Origin: Filimonas lacunae
GTDB taxonomy: Bacteria > Bacteroidota > Bacteroidia > Chitinophagales > Chitinophagaceae
Direction: 5' to 3'
Assembly: GCF_002355595.1 (NCBI RefSeq)
Contig: NZ_AP017422.1
Location: 620,001-684,000, forward strand
Length of the DNA stretch: 64,000 bases
The position numbers and the translations under genes are program-made. Below, piece by piece: positions 43,339-52,324 of the stretch (its first letter is position 1; each line of letters begins with the position of its first letter). The notes beneath the pieces were generated by a model. That model saw only the letters and a program-made list of their open reading frames with translations, was not told the origin of the DNA and searched no databases.

Positions 43339-44238
43339 CTAGTACAGGTCCATTGCCAGCTTAAACGTATGGCAATGTGCTGTAACTATTGTTCTTACAT
43401 CGGGAGAATAACCACCGCCCATAGCTACGGTAACGGGAATGCCTTTCTGTTTCAATAACTGAAACACATAGCTATCCCTTTCCCGGCATCCTTCTGGCGT
43501 AACCTTTAGTTTGCCAAACTTATCCGTGTTGAGTATATCCACGCCGGATAAATAAAAAGCAAAATCTGGCTGCACCTCCTCCAGTAAACGGGGCAGGTGC
43601 TGATGCAGTAACTGCAGGTAGGTAAGTGTGTCTGTACCATCCGTTAACGGAACATCCAGGTTAGACTGTTCTTTATGAAATGGATAGTTATGCGCACCAT
43701 GCATACTAAAAGTAAACACCCGCTCTTCATGTTGGAAAATACTGGCTGTGCCGTTGCCCTGATGCACGTCCAGATCGATAATAAGAATGCGGGAAGCCAG
43801 CTTCTTTTGCAACAGGTAATTAGCTGCTACTGCCATATCATTCAACAGGCAAAACCCTTCACCACGGTCTGCAAACGCATGGTGTGTGCCACCCGCGACA
43901 TTTAAAGCCACACCCTGCTCCATTGCGTGATAACAACAATCAATAGTGCCCTGCGCAATCACCAGCTCCCGGTGGGTAAGGGAAGGAGATTGCGGAAAGC
44001 CTATCTTTCGCTGCTCCGAAGCAGTTAGTGTTTGCTGTACCAGTTTATCAAAATAATGGGCATCGTGCGTCCACAACACCACTTCCCGCGAACATTCTTT
44101 CGGTGAAAACAAATTGTTTTCAGTGATGTATCCTTCGTGCAGTAACTGTTCGGGAATCAGCTCGTATTTCTGCATAGGAAAACGATGCCCTTCCGGCAAT
44201 GGCTGTATATAACAGGGATCGAATGCAATTTTTACCAT
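43339..44238 (-). CDS. Histone deacetylase-family (acetoin utilisation-like) amidohydrolase
   Basis: A 299-residue zinc deacetylase-fold enzyme. The charge-relay and zinc-site motifs are present: NVAGGTHHAFADRGEGFC (paired His), IIDLDVHQGNGTA (Asp, His zinc ligands), FYLSGVDIL (Asp) and VTVAMGGGYSPD. Bacterial members act on acetylated lysines, polyamines or small amides; the substrate here is not known. It starts 17 bases after the pdeM stop on the same strand and so is probably the last gene of the DNA repair operon. Confidence 0.88.
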   Translation of the reverse strand: MVKIAFDPCYIQPLPEGHRFPMQKYELIPEQLLHEGYITENNLFSPKECSREVVLWTHDAHYFDKLVQQTLTASEQRKIGFPQSPSLTHRELVIAQGTIDCCYHAMEQGVALNVAGGTHHAFADRGEGFCLLNDMAVAANYLLQKKLASRILIIDLDVHQGNGTASIFQHEERVFTFSMHGAHNYPFHKEQSNLDVPLTDGTDTLTYLQLLHQHLPRLLEEVQPDFAFYLSGVDILNTDKFGKLKVTPEGCRERDSYVFQLLKQKGIPVTVAMGGGYSPDVRTIVTAHCHTFKLAMDLY

Positions 44239-44255
44239 GAATACAATACCCGTGT

Positions 44256-44915
44256 TTAAGTAGTAATAGCAATGACTGATTGGTTTACAATAGCAAATAC
44301 GCTATCGCTGGAAGTAGGCTGAATGCCCGCCAGCCCGGTAAAGCGGCTGAATGCAGGCAACACCGCATAAGACGAGCCGAAATAATAACACGGAAATTGT
44401 AACGACTGTTTACCCATGCCATTAATACGAATGCCCGGGTGTATATGTCCGGAGAATACATAATAACCCGGAGCAGAACAGTGTGATTCCGGATCGTGTG
44501 TAAAACAAAACTCGTCTTGTATATACTGATGATCGTATGTAATAATGCCTGCCTGTGCATACCAGGCATCACCCAATATATCATGGTTACCCTTCACCAG
44601 TTTAAAATCTACCTGTGGCAAATCGTTACGCCAGCGCATAAACAAATCCATTTCTTTATTCATGCGGCTGTGGAAGAGGTCACCGGTAATGATCAGCTCT
44701 TTAGGCTGGTAATGCTGTATACAGCTAAACAGGCGTTGTAAATCTTCCTGGAAAACAGATTGCGGTACCGCTATACCTGCCGAACGGAAATGCCCTGTTT
44801 TGCCAAAATGCAAATCGGAAACGATCAACGCATTGGCTTCCTGCCAAAACACGCAACGCCCGGCGGATAGCCAGAGTGTGTTGTTGCGGATGGTATGCGA
44901 TACAGGAGTGAACAT
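44256..44915 (-). CDS. pdeM: Ligase-associated DNA damage response phosphoesterase PdeM
   Basis: A 219-residue metallophosphoesterase. The binuclear metal motifs are complete: VSDLHFGKTGHFR, TGDLFHSR, VKGNHDILG, FTHDP and FSGHIHPGIRI. It belongs to the set exonuclease-ligase-helicase-phosphoesterase known from Pseudomonas and other bacteria (MPE of the Lhr-Mpe-Lig-Exo cluster). It follows the helicase by 16 bases and precedes the HDAC-like gene by 17. Confidence 0.92.
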   Translation of the reverse strand: MFTPVSHTIRNNTLWLSAGRCVFWQEANALIVSDLHFGKTGHFRSAGIAVPQSVFQEDLQRLFSCIQHYQPKELIITGDLFHSRMNKEMDLFMRWRNDLPQVDFKLVKGNHDILGDAWYAQAGIITYDHQYIQDEFCFTHDPESHCSAPGYYVFSGHIHPGIRINGMGKQSLQFPCYYFGSSYAVLPAFSRFTGLAGIQPTSSDSVFAIVNQSVIAITT

Positions 44916-44931
44916 GCGGGAGCAAAGATAC

Positions 44932-47397
44932 CTACTTTTCCAGTTGTTGCTGCATACGACGAACGCGGTCTTCCAGTTGCTCGGACGACATATCTTCCCG
45001 CAAACTATCCACCTTAATGGGAAAGCAGAATGGGGTAAGCCGTTGCGGTACGGTAATTACCACTTTGCTTTGCTGTATGCGTTGCAAAGCCGCACGCAGG
45101 CGTGCTTCCTCCATCTGTTGATCCAGTACCTCCTGGTAAGCTTGTCTTAACAAAATATTATACGGATCGTACTCCGCAAATACTTTAAACAGTAGGGATG
45201 CGGATGATTGTAAATGACGGGCCTTCTTATGCTCACCCGGGTAGCCCTGGAATATCAATCCGCCAATAACAGCTACGTCGCGAAACTTACGCTTTGCCAT
45301 TTCAGCCGCATTGGCGCTACGTTGTATGTCATGAATGAGATTATCTGTGCTGAATAGCTCATATACATTGGAGTCATCCACAGGTATAGGTTGATCGCTC
45401 AACAGCTCAAACCCATAATCGTTCATCGCTATAGAAAAGGTGATGGGTAGTATCCGGCTAATGCGGTAAGCCAGTAAAGCAGCCATGGCCTCATGCACCA
45501 GTCTTCCTTCAAAAGGATATACGAACAGGTGATGCCCGTCTTTCGTTTCTATATGCTCAATCAGTAACTCGTTTGACTTTGGAATATGCGACAGGTATTC
45601 CTGCAATTCAAACAGAGGATGCAGAACCGTTAGTTCCGGCTCCTCAGCTTTCTTACTCAACGCCAGGTTAAAGGTTTCGCGCAACACCAGTCCCAGGTTA
45701 GCAGAGAGGGGCAAGCGCCCACCATTCCACGCGGGCACAATGCTTTTGGGGGCATTGGATTTTTTCACGATCACCGTCATATCCTTAATGCCTACCAGTT
45801 GCAGGTTACGTCCTGCCAGCGTAAAGCTATCGCCCGGCTCCAGTCGGCTGATAAAATACTCTTCTATCACGCCAATATACCCACCACTCATAAACTTCAC
45901 CTTCAACATAGCATCGCTTACAATAGTGCCTATATGCATGCGGTGGCGCATAGCCATGCGCCTGCCGGTGATGCGAAACACACCATCAATCACCTCTACT
46001 TTTTTATAATCATCATATTGTTGTAAGGCACTGCCACCGGTAGTGATATGCGCCAGCACCTGCTGCCATTCGTTATCATTCATCTCCGCATAACACCAGG
46101 TGCTTTTCACTTCCTTATACGCCTGGTCGGCCGTAAAACCTTCGCCAATAGCCAGTGTACACAGATATTGCACCAGCACATCAAAGCATAGGATCATCGG
46201 ATCACGGCTTTCTACCATTTCCTGCTTAATAGCCTTCTTTAACGCTGCAGCTTCTACCAGCTCCAGCGAGTGTGTGGGTAAAAAGTAAATTTTACTTACT
46301 TCTCCCGGCCTGTGTCCGCTACGCCCGGCCCGTTGTAAAAAACGCGCCACCCCTTTAGGAGAACCTACCTGTATCACTGTATCTACAGGTCTGAAATCCA
46401 CTCCAAGGTCAAGGCTGGCCGTACACACCACCGCCTTCAATGTTTCTGCATGCAAAGCTTCTTCCACCCATATGCGCAACTGGTGTTCAATACTGCCATG
46501 ATGCAAAGCAATTGCTCCTGCCAGTTGCGGAGCAATTGTTAACAAGGTTTGATACCACCGTTCACTCATGCCCCGCGTATTGATGAATATAAGCGTGGTC
46601 TTGCTCTGTTCAATAATCGGAATAATCTTATCAGCCAGCTTAATACCCAGATGTCCTGCCCAGGGGTACTTTTCTATTTCATCCGGTAGGATAGATTCTA
46701 TATAAATAGGCTTATCCAGTTTGGCGCGCACAATAACGCCCTTTTGCTGCAAAGGCCGCATCAGCACATCCTTTGCCTGCTCCAGGTTGCCAATGGTAGC
46801 GCTGATGCCCCATAAAGAGAGTGGTAAGTTGGTGGTGGTGAGTTGAGAGTTTACTATCCGGGAAAGCGCCAACTCTACCTGCACGCCCCGTTTGCTACCT
46901 AATAGTTCATGCCATTCGTCAATAGCAATAACCCGGAGTGTTTTAAACAGATCTGGGTATCCCTTTTGTGCTAATAGCAGGTGTAGACTTTCCGGAGTGA
47001 TAATCAGTACCTCGGGAATATTCCTTTTTTGTTTCTGCCGCTCACTCATATGTGTGTCTCCATTACGCACACCTACCTGCCAGGGAATGCCTAACTCCAA
47101 TAAGGCTTCTTCCATAGCCCGGCCAACATCTTTAGCCAATGCCCGCAATGGCGACACCCATAGTAGCCTTAACCCGTTTTTACGTGGCTTCTGATAGCTG
47201 TCAGGATATTCATTGATGTATTGTATAACAGCCCCAAGGAACACAGAAAATGTTTTACCAAACCCTGTGGGCGCATTCACCAGTCCGCTCTTACCTTTTA
47301 CAATATGCTGCCAGGTTTCCTCCTGGAAAGCGAAGGCTTTAAATTCTTTGCTGGTAAGCCATTCTGTTATAACCGTATATCCTTTAGTTGCGCTCAA
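44932..47397 (-). CDS. Ligase-associated DNA damage response DExH helicase (Lhr-like)
   Basis: An 821-residue superfamily 2 helicase of the Lhr core type. Walker A is APTGFGKT (42-49), box II is DEWHELLGSKRG, motif III-like SLWGISATIGNLEQA. The helicase C domain has LIFINTRGMSERWYQTL, LDLGVDFRPVDTVIQVGSPK and the motif VI region LQRAGRSGHRPGEVSKI. Winged-helix and Lhr-specific C-terminal domains follow. Family members are ATP-driven 3'-5' single-strand translocases. Its usual upstream neighbour, the ligase, is separated here by 2.2 kb of mobile DNA, so the gene must now use a promoter at 47398-47500 or read-through. Confidence 0.93.
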   Translation of the reverse strand: MSATKGYTVITEWLTSKEFKAFAFQEETWQHIVKGKSGLVNAPTGFGKTFSVFLGAVIQYINEYPDSYQKPRKNGLRLLWVSPLRALAKDVGRAMEEALLELGIPWQVGVRNGDTHMSERQKQKRNIPEVLIITPESLHLLLAQKGYPDLFKTLRVIAIDEWHELLGSKRGVQVELALSRIVNSQLTTTNLPLSLWGISATIGNLEQAKDVLMRPLQQKGVIVRAKLDKPIYIESILPDEIEKYPWAGHLGIKLADKIIPIIEQSKTTLIFINTRGMSERWYQTLLTIAPQLAGAIALHHGSIEHQLRIWVEEALHAETLKAVVCTASLDLGVDFRPVDTVIQVGSPKGVARFLQRAGRSGHRPGEVSKIYFLPTHSLELVEAAALKKAIKQEMVESRDPMILCFDVLVQYLCTLAIGEGFTADQAYKEVKSTWCYAEMNDNEWQQVLAHITTGGSALQQYDDYKKVEVIDGVFRITGRRMAMRHRMHIGTIVSDAMLKVKFMSGGYIGVIEEYFISRLEPGDSFTLAGRNLQLVGIKDMTVIVKKSNAPKSIVPAWNGGRLPLSANLGLVLRETFNLALSKKAEEPELTVLHPLFELQEYLSHIPKSNELLIEHIETKDGHHLFVYPFEGRLVHEAMAALLAYRISRILPITFSIAMNDYGFELLSDQPIPVDDSNVYELFSTDNLIHDIQRSANAAEMAKRKFRDVAVIGGLIFQGYPGEHKKARHLQSSASLLFKVFAEYDPYNILLRQAYQEVLDQQMEEARLRAALQRIQQSKVVITVPQRLTPFCFPIKVDSLREDMSSEQLEDRVRRMQQQLEK

Positions 47398-47509
47398 AAT
47401 ACTATTGCTATATTTTGATATTACAAATATGTAGCCATGTTGTGCAATATAGCTGAAACATTGGGTGAGATAAAATCAGGGAAAGTTTTAACTTGGATAA
47501 AATGAAAAT

Positions 47510-47701
47510 ATGGGCGATGTAAAGCTTGACAGTATCAAGGGAATGTTGAGTGTTTTCTCAAAAAATGAGGATGTAGTTACTGATAATGTAGATCAATATA
47601 ATAAGGAGCTACAAGAGGCGGAAAAAGATTATGAACAGGAAGAATATATTGATCATGATGAATTCATGAAACAAATAAAAGCATGGTATATCAGGGAGTA
47701 A
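47510..47701 (+). CDS. Small acidic antitoxin-like protein
   Basis: A 63-residue acidic protein (KNEDVVTDNVDQYNKELQEA, then EYIDHDEFMKQIKAWYIRE). The C-terminal pattern resembles type II antitoxins of the ParD/RelB class, which end in a hydrophobic toxin-clasping helix. No toxin gene follows: 47702-47791 holds no ORF, and the next gene is a RhuM fragment. It may be an orphan antitoxin left after deletion. It lies in inserted DNA that splits the repair operon. Confidence 0.5.
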   Translation: MGDVKLDSIKGMLSVFSKNEDVVTDNVDQYNKELQEAEKDYEQEEYIDHDEFMKQIKAWYIRE

Positions 47702-47791
47702 GATAAATCAATAGGACTAATTGGGTTTTGTACTTACTTTACAACAAAGCCGTTAGGCTAGTAGAGACAGCTTGTATTAAATACGACAATA

Positions 47792-48337
47792 ATGGAGAAA
47801 ATTGAAATCCTATTATACAGTGTGCCAGAAGGAAGGGCTACTATTGAAGTGTTTTATGAACAGGAAACCTTTTGGCTTTCTCAGAAAAAGATGGCTGAAC
47901 TGTTTAATGTGGATATAAGAACCGTTAACGAACACCTGAAAAATATTTTTTCCTCCCATGAACTAGAAGAAGATTCAACTATCCGGAAATTCCGGATAGT
48001 TCAAAAAGAAGGAAATAGAGAAGTAAGCAGAGATATTGACTTTTATCATCTGGATTGTATTATAGCGGTAGGTTACCGTGTAAACAGCAAAGAAGCTACT
48101 CATTTTCGCATTTGGGCCACTAAAACTCTCCGGGAATATGTTATTAAGGGGTTTTTGCTGGATGATGAGCGGTTAAAGCAAGGTAAAAGTTTTGGAAAAG
48201 ACTACTTTGAAGAGTTACTGGAGCGTATACGTGAAATAAGAGCGAGCGAACGGAGGTTTTACCAGAAAATTACAGATATCTATGCACAATGTAGCATAGA
48301 TTATGATCCTGCTTCAGATGTATTAGATAGTATTTGA
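47792..48337 (+). pseudogene. RhuM-family protein, 3' truncated by an IS481-family element
   Basis: A 181-codon N-terminal part of a RhuM/KilA-N-like protein: TIEVFYEQETFWLSQKKMAELF (winged-helix-like), VNEHLKNIFSSHELEE, HLDCIIAVGYRVNSKEATHFR, LREYVIKGFLLDDERLKQGK and RASERRFYQKITDIYAQC. Family members are usually about 330 residues; here the frame ends after YDPASDVLDSI, and the TGA stop (48335-48337) is supplied by the IS terminal repeat. The missing C-terminal half is not found beyond the element. RhuM-family function is not well defined. Either a pseudogene or a shortened DNA-binding protein. Confidence 0.75.
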
Positions 48338-48366
48338 TCTGACAAACGAGGATTAAAACAAAGATA

Positions 48367-49416
48367 TTAAGCTGCTGAATATAGGTCATTCAGCAGCTTT
48401 TGTTTTGCTAAAGGTAGTGATTCGATAAATGTCTGCATAGGAGTTTTACCAAAGCAATATCTGCCACTATGTGGTCTTTCGTTGTTGTAGTACTCCATCC
48501 AAGCATCCAGATCATTTTGCAGATCGTCGATGCTGTCGTACAGTTTTTTCCGGAATGTGACCGCGTAAAATTCTTCTTGCATAGTCCTGTGAAGCCTTTC
48601 ACAGATACCGTTCGTCTGTGGATGCCGCACCTGGGTTTTGGTGTGATCAATACCCTCGATTTGCAGGTATAGTTCATATTCGTGGTGCTCTGGTTTGCCT
48701 TTGTACTCAGTGCCACGGTCTGTAAGAATTCGAAGAAGTGGGATCTGATGTGATTCAAAGAAAGGCAATACCCGATCATTCAGCGTATCTGCTGCTGTAA
48801 GGGCTGTTTTGCCGTCATAGAGCTTGGCAAAGGCCACACGACTATAGGTATCAATGAAGGTTTGCTGATAGATCCTGCCCACGCCCTTAATTGTGCCCAC
48901 GTAGTAAGTATCCTGGGAACCGAGGTAACCTGGATGCATAGTTTCTATTTCACCCTGGGATTCCCGCTTTTCTTTTTTGCGCTCCATTGCTATCATCTGA
49001 GCTTCGGTAAGTATCAGACCATCCTGAGCCACACGGGCTTCTAATGCTTTCAGGCGCTTATCAAATACTTCCAGATCATGGCGTTGCCAAACACTACGAA
49101 CACCACCGCCTGAAATAAAAATACCCTTCTTGCGCAGTTCATTACTGGTCCGCTGCTGCCCCCAGGCAGGATTCTCGAAGGCCATAGTAACCACTGCTTC
49201 TTCGATGGCTGGCTCAACGCGATTCTTGATAATAGGTTTCTTTCGGCTGATTTCGTGAAGGGCATTTTCTCCTCCGGTATCGTACAGCTCTTTAATTCTG
49301 TAGAAGCTGTCGCGACTGTAGCCCATTACCTTGCAAGCTTGAGATACATTGCCTAAATGAGCCGCTAAATTGAGGAGTCCTAACTTGGTTTTGATTAACT
49401 TAGTTTCAGATTTCAT
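48367..49416 (-). CDS. IS481-family transposase (DDE)
   Basis: A 349-residue transposase. An N-terminal helix-turn-helix (VSQACKVMGYSRDSFYRIKE) and a second HTH (NPAWGQQRTSNELRKKGIFI) precede the rve integrase core. DDE candidates are the Asp of SQDTYYVGTIKG, the Asp of ILTDRGTEYKG and the Glu of TNGICERLHRTMQEEF; the C-terminal YYNNERPHSGRYCFGKTPMQ is characteristic. The frame is intact, so the element could be mobile. Confidence 0.93.
   Translation of the reverse strand: MKSETKLIKTKLGLLNLAAHLGNVSQACKVMGYSRDSFYRIKELYDTGGENALHEISRKKPIIKNRVEPAIEEAVVTMAFENPAWGQQRTSNELRKKGIFISGGGVRSVWQRHDLEVFDKRLKALEARVAQDGLILTEAQMIAMERKKEKRESQGEIETMHPGYLGSQDTYYVGTIKGVGRIYQQTFIDTYSRVAFAKLYDGKTALTAADTLNDRVLPFFESHQIPLLRILTDRGTEYKGKPEHHEYELYLQIEGIDHTKTQVRHPQTNGICERLHRTMQEEFYAVTFRKKLYDSIDDLQNDLDAWMEYYNNERPHSGRYCFGKTPMQTFIESLPLAKQKLLNDLYSAA
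48371..48406 (+). terminator. Plus-strand terminator at the IS481 edge
   Basis: GCTGCTGAAT (48371-48380) and ATTCAGCAGC (48388-48397) form a perfect 10-bp stem followed by TTTTGTTTTG on the plus strand. It overlaps the last codons of the transposase gene and would stop incoming transcription from the RhuM side. Confidence 0.6.
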
Positions 49417-49585
49417 GGTCTGACATTTTGGGATTGGTTAAAAGTGTGGTTACTTAAAATTAATCCCATTTGTCAGATCAAATCTTAACTTCTACAGATA
49501 AAAAGAGCAACTAGGCCAAATTCATTTAGCAGCAAATGGTCGGCTTGTTTCTGGCACGTATGGCATTAGTTTTAAATTTAATCAT

Positions 49586-51184
49586 TTACTTCCCATACAA
49601 TTCCAGCATCTTTTTCAAATCATCCAAGGTATTAATCTCCTCCGGCTTTTTATCAGTGCGCCACCGGCTGATACGCGGAAAGCGAAGCGCTACGCCGCTC
49701 TTATGCCGGTTGCTGGCGGCGATACCTTCAAAGGCAATTTCAAACACCAGTTCAGGCTTTACCGTACGCACGGGACCGAACTTTTCAATAGCATTGTTCT
49801 TTACAAAAGCATCTACCTGTGCAAATTCTTTATCTGTTAAACCCGAATAGGCTTTGGTAAAGCTTACCAGCTTATCGCCATCTCTTACGGCAAAAGTATA
49901 ATCGGTATACAGGTTACTACGGCGTCCGTGCCCCTTTTGTGCATATATCATTACGGCATCAATGGTAAGCGGATCAATCTTCCATTTCCACCAGTCGCCC
50001 ACTTTCCGGCCTACCTGGTAGGCGGAAGATTTACGTTTTAACATCAGGCCTTCTGCCACGCGTTGCCGGGCTTCCATGCGTATTTCTGTTAACTGTGGCC
50101 AGCTATCAAAAGGGATTACGGCGGATAGTAATAAAGAAGGGTGCTGGATTGTGTTTACAATCTGTTCCAGATGTTGCCTGCGCGTTTCCAGTGGTTGCTC
50201 CCGGCAATCTTCATAATTATATTCCAGCAGGTCGTAAGCAAAGAAGGCGATAGGGGTTTCTTCCAGATTTTTCTTTGTTACATTCTTGCGTCCTATGCGT
50301 GTTTGTAGTAAGGCAAAGGGTAGGGGTGTACCATTGACAGCAGGGATGATCTCGCCATCCATTACAATGCCATCGGGTAGCAAAGTTTGCAGTATATGGT
50401 ATTCCGGGAATTTCTCTGTCATCAATTCCTCGCCGCGACTCCATACAAACAGTTCATTATTTCGCTTAATAATTTGTCCGCGAATGCCATCCCATTTCCA
50501 TTCCGCCTGCCACTCCTGTGGCGTGCCCAGTTCTTCCGGGGCTTTATCCAGCTGGTGTGCGAGATAGAAGGGATAGGGCTTAGAGAAATCTATATTAGTA
50601 GCCTGTTCACTTAACAGGTGTTCAAAACTGGTGGTGGCAGGGTTCCAGTTACCACTGATACGGTGTGCGATAACAGAAGCAGAAAGGTTGATCTTTTTAG
50701 CCAGGGCGTTCACCATGGTCTTTTGCGATACGCCTATTCTAAAGCCGCCTGTTAGTAATTTGTTGAACACGAATATTTCTTCCCGCTGCATTTGACGCCA
50801 GCAGCTGGTGATAAATTCTTTCTTTGCGGCTTCATCCGCTTTTTCCAGTAATACCAGTTGTTGCAGGTAATTGGTGAGTGAGCTGCCTTCTGTTGATAAC
50901 AAAGAAGGTGGAGGTAACAGCAAGGCGATTGTTTCTGCTAAATCGCCTACTGTATGATAGCTTTCTTCAAACAACCAGGCCGGTATGTCTGTTAGCTCCA
51001 TACACCACTGCTGCAAAAATCCCGAGCTGATAATACGCTTAGGCCGTCTGCCACTGAACAGGGCTATCACCCAAACTTTATCTTTATCATCAGCGGTAAC
51101 AAAATAGTTAGCCAATGCATCCAGCTTTTCGTTGGTGCCGGTAGAGGTGCCTAAAGTATGTACCAGTTCTGCAAATGCTTTCAT
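49586..51184 (-). CDS. ATP-dependent DNA ligase (ligase-associated DNA damage response)
   Basis: A 532-residue ligase. An N-terminal DNA-binding domain (about 1-190), then the adenylation domain with the nucleotidyl-acceptor Lys230 in WKWDGIRGQ, motif III-like FFAYDLLEYN, motif IV region EGLMLKRKSS, motif V WWKWKIDPLT, and an OB-fold C-terminal domain (PELVFEIAFEGIAAS). It seals nicks in the repair pathway of the Lhr-Mpe-Lig-Exo cluster. Its start lies 3 bases after the exonuclease stop. Downstream (minus strand) the operon is interrupted by the IS481/RhuM segment. Confidence 0.94.
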   Translation of the reverse strand: MKAFAELVHTLGTSTGTNEKLDALANYFVTADDKDKVWVIALFSGRRPKRIISSGFLQQWCMELTDIPAWLFEESYHTVGDLAETIALLLPPPSLLSTEGSSLTNYLQQLVLLEKADEAAKKEFITSCWRQMQREEIFVFNKLLTGGFRIGVSQKTMVNALAKKINLSASVIAHRISGNWNPATTSFEHLLSEQATNIDFSKPYPFYLAHQLDKAPEELGTPQEWQAEWKWDGIRGQIIKRNNELFVWSRGEELMTEKFPEYHILQTLLPDGIVMDGEIIPAVNGTPLPFALLQTRIGRKNVTKKNLEETPIAFFAYDLLEYNYEDCREQPLETRRQHLEQIVNTIQHPSLLLSAVIPFDSWPQLTEIRMEARQRVAEGLMLKRKSSAYQVGRKVGDWWKWKIDPLTIDAVMIYAQKGHGRRSNLYTDYTFAVRDGDKLVSFTKAYSGLTDKEFAQVDAFVKNNAIEKFGPVRTVKPELVFEIAFEGIAASNRHKSGVALRFPRISRWRTDKKPEEINTLDDLKKMLELYGK

Positions 51185-51187
51185 AGT

Positions 51188-52213
51188 TTATTCTGCTACA
51201 GGGGTGATGGTATCTGCTTCTGCATTTTCTTCTTCGCCGCCATATTCCGTTTTTACTTCTGCACTCCAGATGCCTTTTTCGTTCAGGTAACGGCTGAGGG
51301 TGCTTTGAAAGCCATGTGTTACATATACTTTTTCCGCACCGGTGGCTGCTATGCTGCTGAGTAAACCATTCCAGTCGGCATGGTCACTTAATGTAAAGCC
51401 CGCATCGGCATTATGCCGGCGCACGTTACCACGCACCTGCATCCAGCCACTGCAAACACCTACGCGATAAGGCGAAAAGCGGCGCATCCACGGGCTATCT
51501 TCTGCACTGGAGGGAGCAATAACAATACTGTTCTTTAACTCGGCCTTACTGGTCTCAGGTGTTACACGAATTACTTCCGGTAAAACGATACCTGCCGAAG
51601 CTATAGCCTGCTGCATGTTCCAGATAGCGCCATGCACATAAATGGGTTGTTGCAAAGGGGCAAGTGCGGTAATAATACGTTGTGCTTTGCCCAGGCTGTA
51701 ACCAATAATCACACTGGTGTTAAACTGCTGTTGGTTGTGCGTTACCCATTGCCGTATATCATTGTAAATGTCTGCCTGTTTTTTCCAGTTGTAAATAGGC
51801 AGGCCAAAGGTAGACTCTGTAATAAACGCATGGCAGGGGATGGGAGTAAAGGCACCACTAATGCCATCATCTTCGGTTTTATAATCTCCGCTCACTACCC
51901 AAACCTCTCCTTTATATTCCAGGCGTATTTGTGACGAGCCGATAATATGCCCGGCGGGATGCAGGGATATTTTTACCCCATTCATAAATACAGGCTCGTC
52001 CCATTCAACGGTTTCGTAATGGTTATTGCCTAAGCGCGCCTGTAATATGGGTTTGGTATAGGTATGGCACAGGTAATACTGATGGCCCCAGCGGGCATGA
52101 TCGCTGTGTGCATGGGTGATAACCGCTTTAGCCACGGGGCGCCAGGGATCGATATAAAAATCGCCGGCCGGGCAATAAAGCCCTTTATCTGTAAAAGAAA
52201 GTAGCTGCCCCAT
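51188..52213 (-). CDS. Ligase-associated DNA damage response exonuclease
   Basis: A 341-residue metallo-beta-lactamase/beta-CASP nuclease related to mRNA 3'-end processing factors. Metal motif HAHSDHARWG, then HPAGHIIGSSQIRLEY, VSGDYKTEDDG, TESTFGLPIYNW and SDHADWNGLL are in the expected order. First gene of the repair cluster, preceded by a 111-base spacer with a hairpin that ends the upstream transcript. Confidence 0.93.
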   Translation of the reverse strand: MGQLLSFTDKGLYCPAGDFYIDPWRPVAKAVITHAHSDHARWGHQYYLCHTYTKPILQARLGNNHYETVEWDEPVFMNGVKISLHPAGHIIGSSQIRLEYKGEVWVVSGDYKTEDDGISGAFTPIPCHAFITESTFGLPIYNWKKQADIYNDIRQWVTHNQQQFNTSVIIGYSLGKAQRIITALAPLQQPIYVHGAIWNMQQAIASAGIVLPEVIRVTPETSKAELKNSIVIAPSSAEDSPWMRRFSPYRVGVCSGWMQVRGNVRRHNADAGFTLSDHADWNGLLSSIAATGAEKVYVTHGFQSTLSRYLNEKGIWSAEVKTEYGGEEENAEADTITPVAE

Positions 52214-52271
52214 GATGATAGCACTGTTGTGTTTATTAGTTCATAAGTTACTATATAGCAAACACAATGCA

Positions 52272-52304
52272 AAATGCCAGCCAGAAACAATCCGGCTGGC
52301 ATTT
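52272..52304 (-). terminator. Terminator-like hairpin after the periplasmic binding protein gene
   Basis: AAATGCCAGCC (52272-52282) pairs with GGCTGGCATTT (52294-52304), perfect 11-bp stem, 11-base loop. On the minus strand only a short T-tract follows, so termination may be partial. Confidence 0.6.
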
Positions 52305-52324
52305 CACCTGTAACTACAGTATAC

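Larger units (their letters stand above)
48332..49483 (-). mobile_element. IS481-family insertion sequence, about 1.15 kb
   Basis: Perfect 15-bp inverted repeats ATTTGATCTGACAAA at 48332-48346 and, inverted, 49469-49483 bound a single transposase gene. If the ends are counted from TG..CA, the element is 48335-49480. No convincing target-site duplication flanks it (GATAGT on the left, CTTAAC on the right), which suggests a deletion or recombination at one side after insertion. Confidence 0.88.

Noticed and set aside
47510-48337. Intact toxin-antitoxin pair (antitoxin-like gene plus RhuM)
   Set aside because: The second gene is a truncated RhuM fragment rather than a recognised toxin, so a functional pair is not supported.
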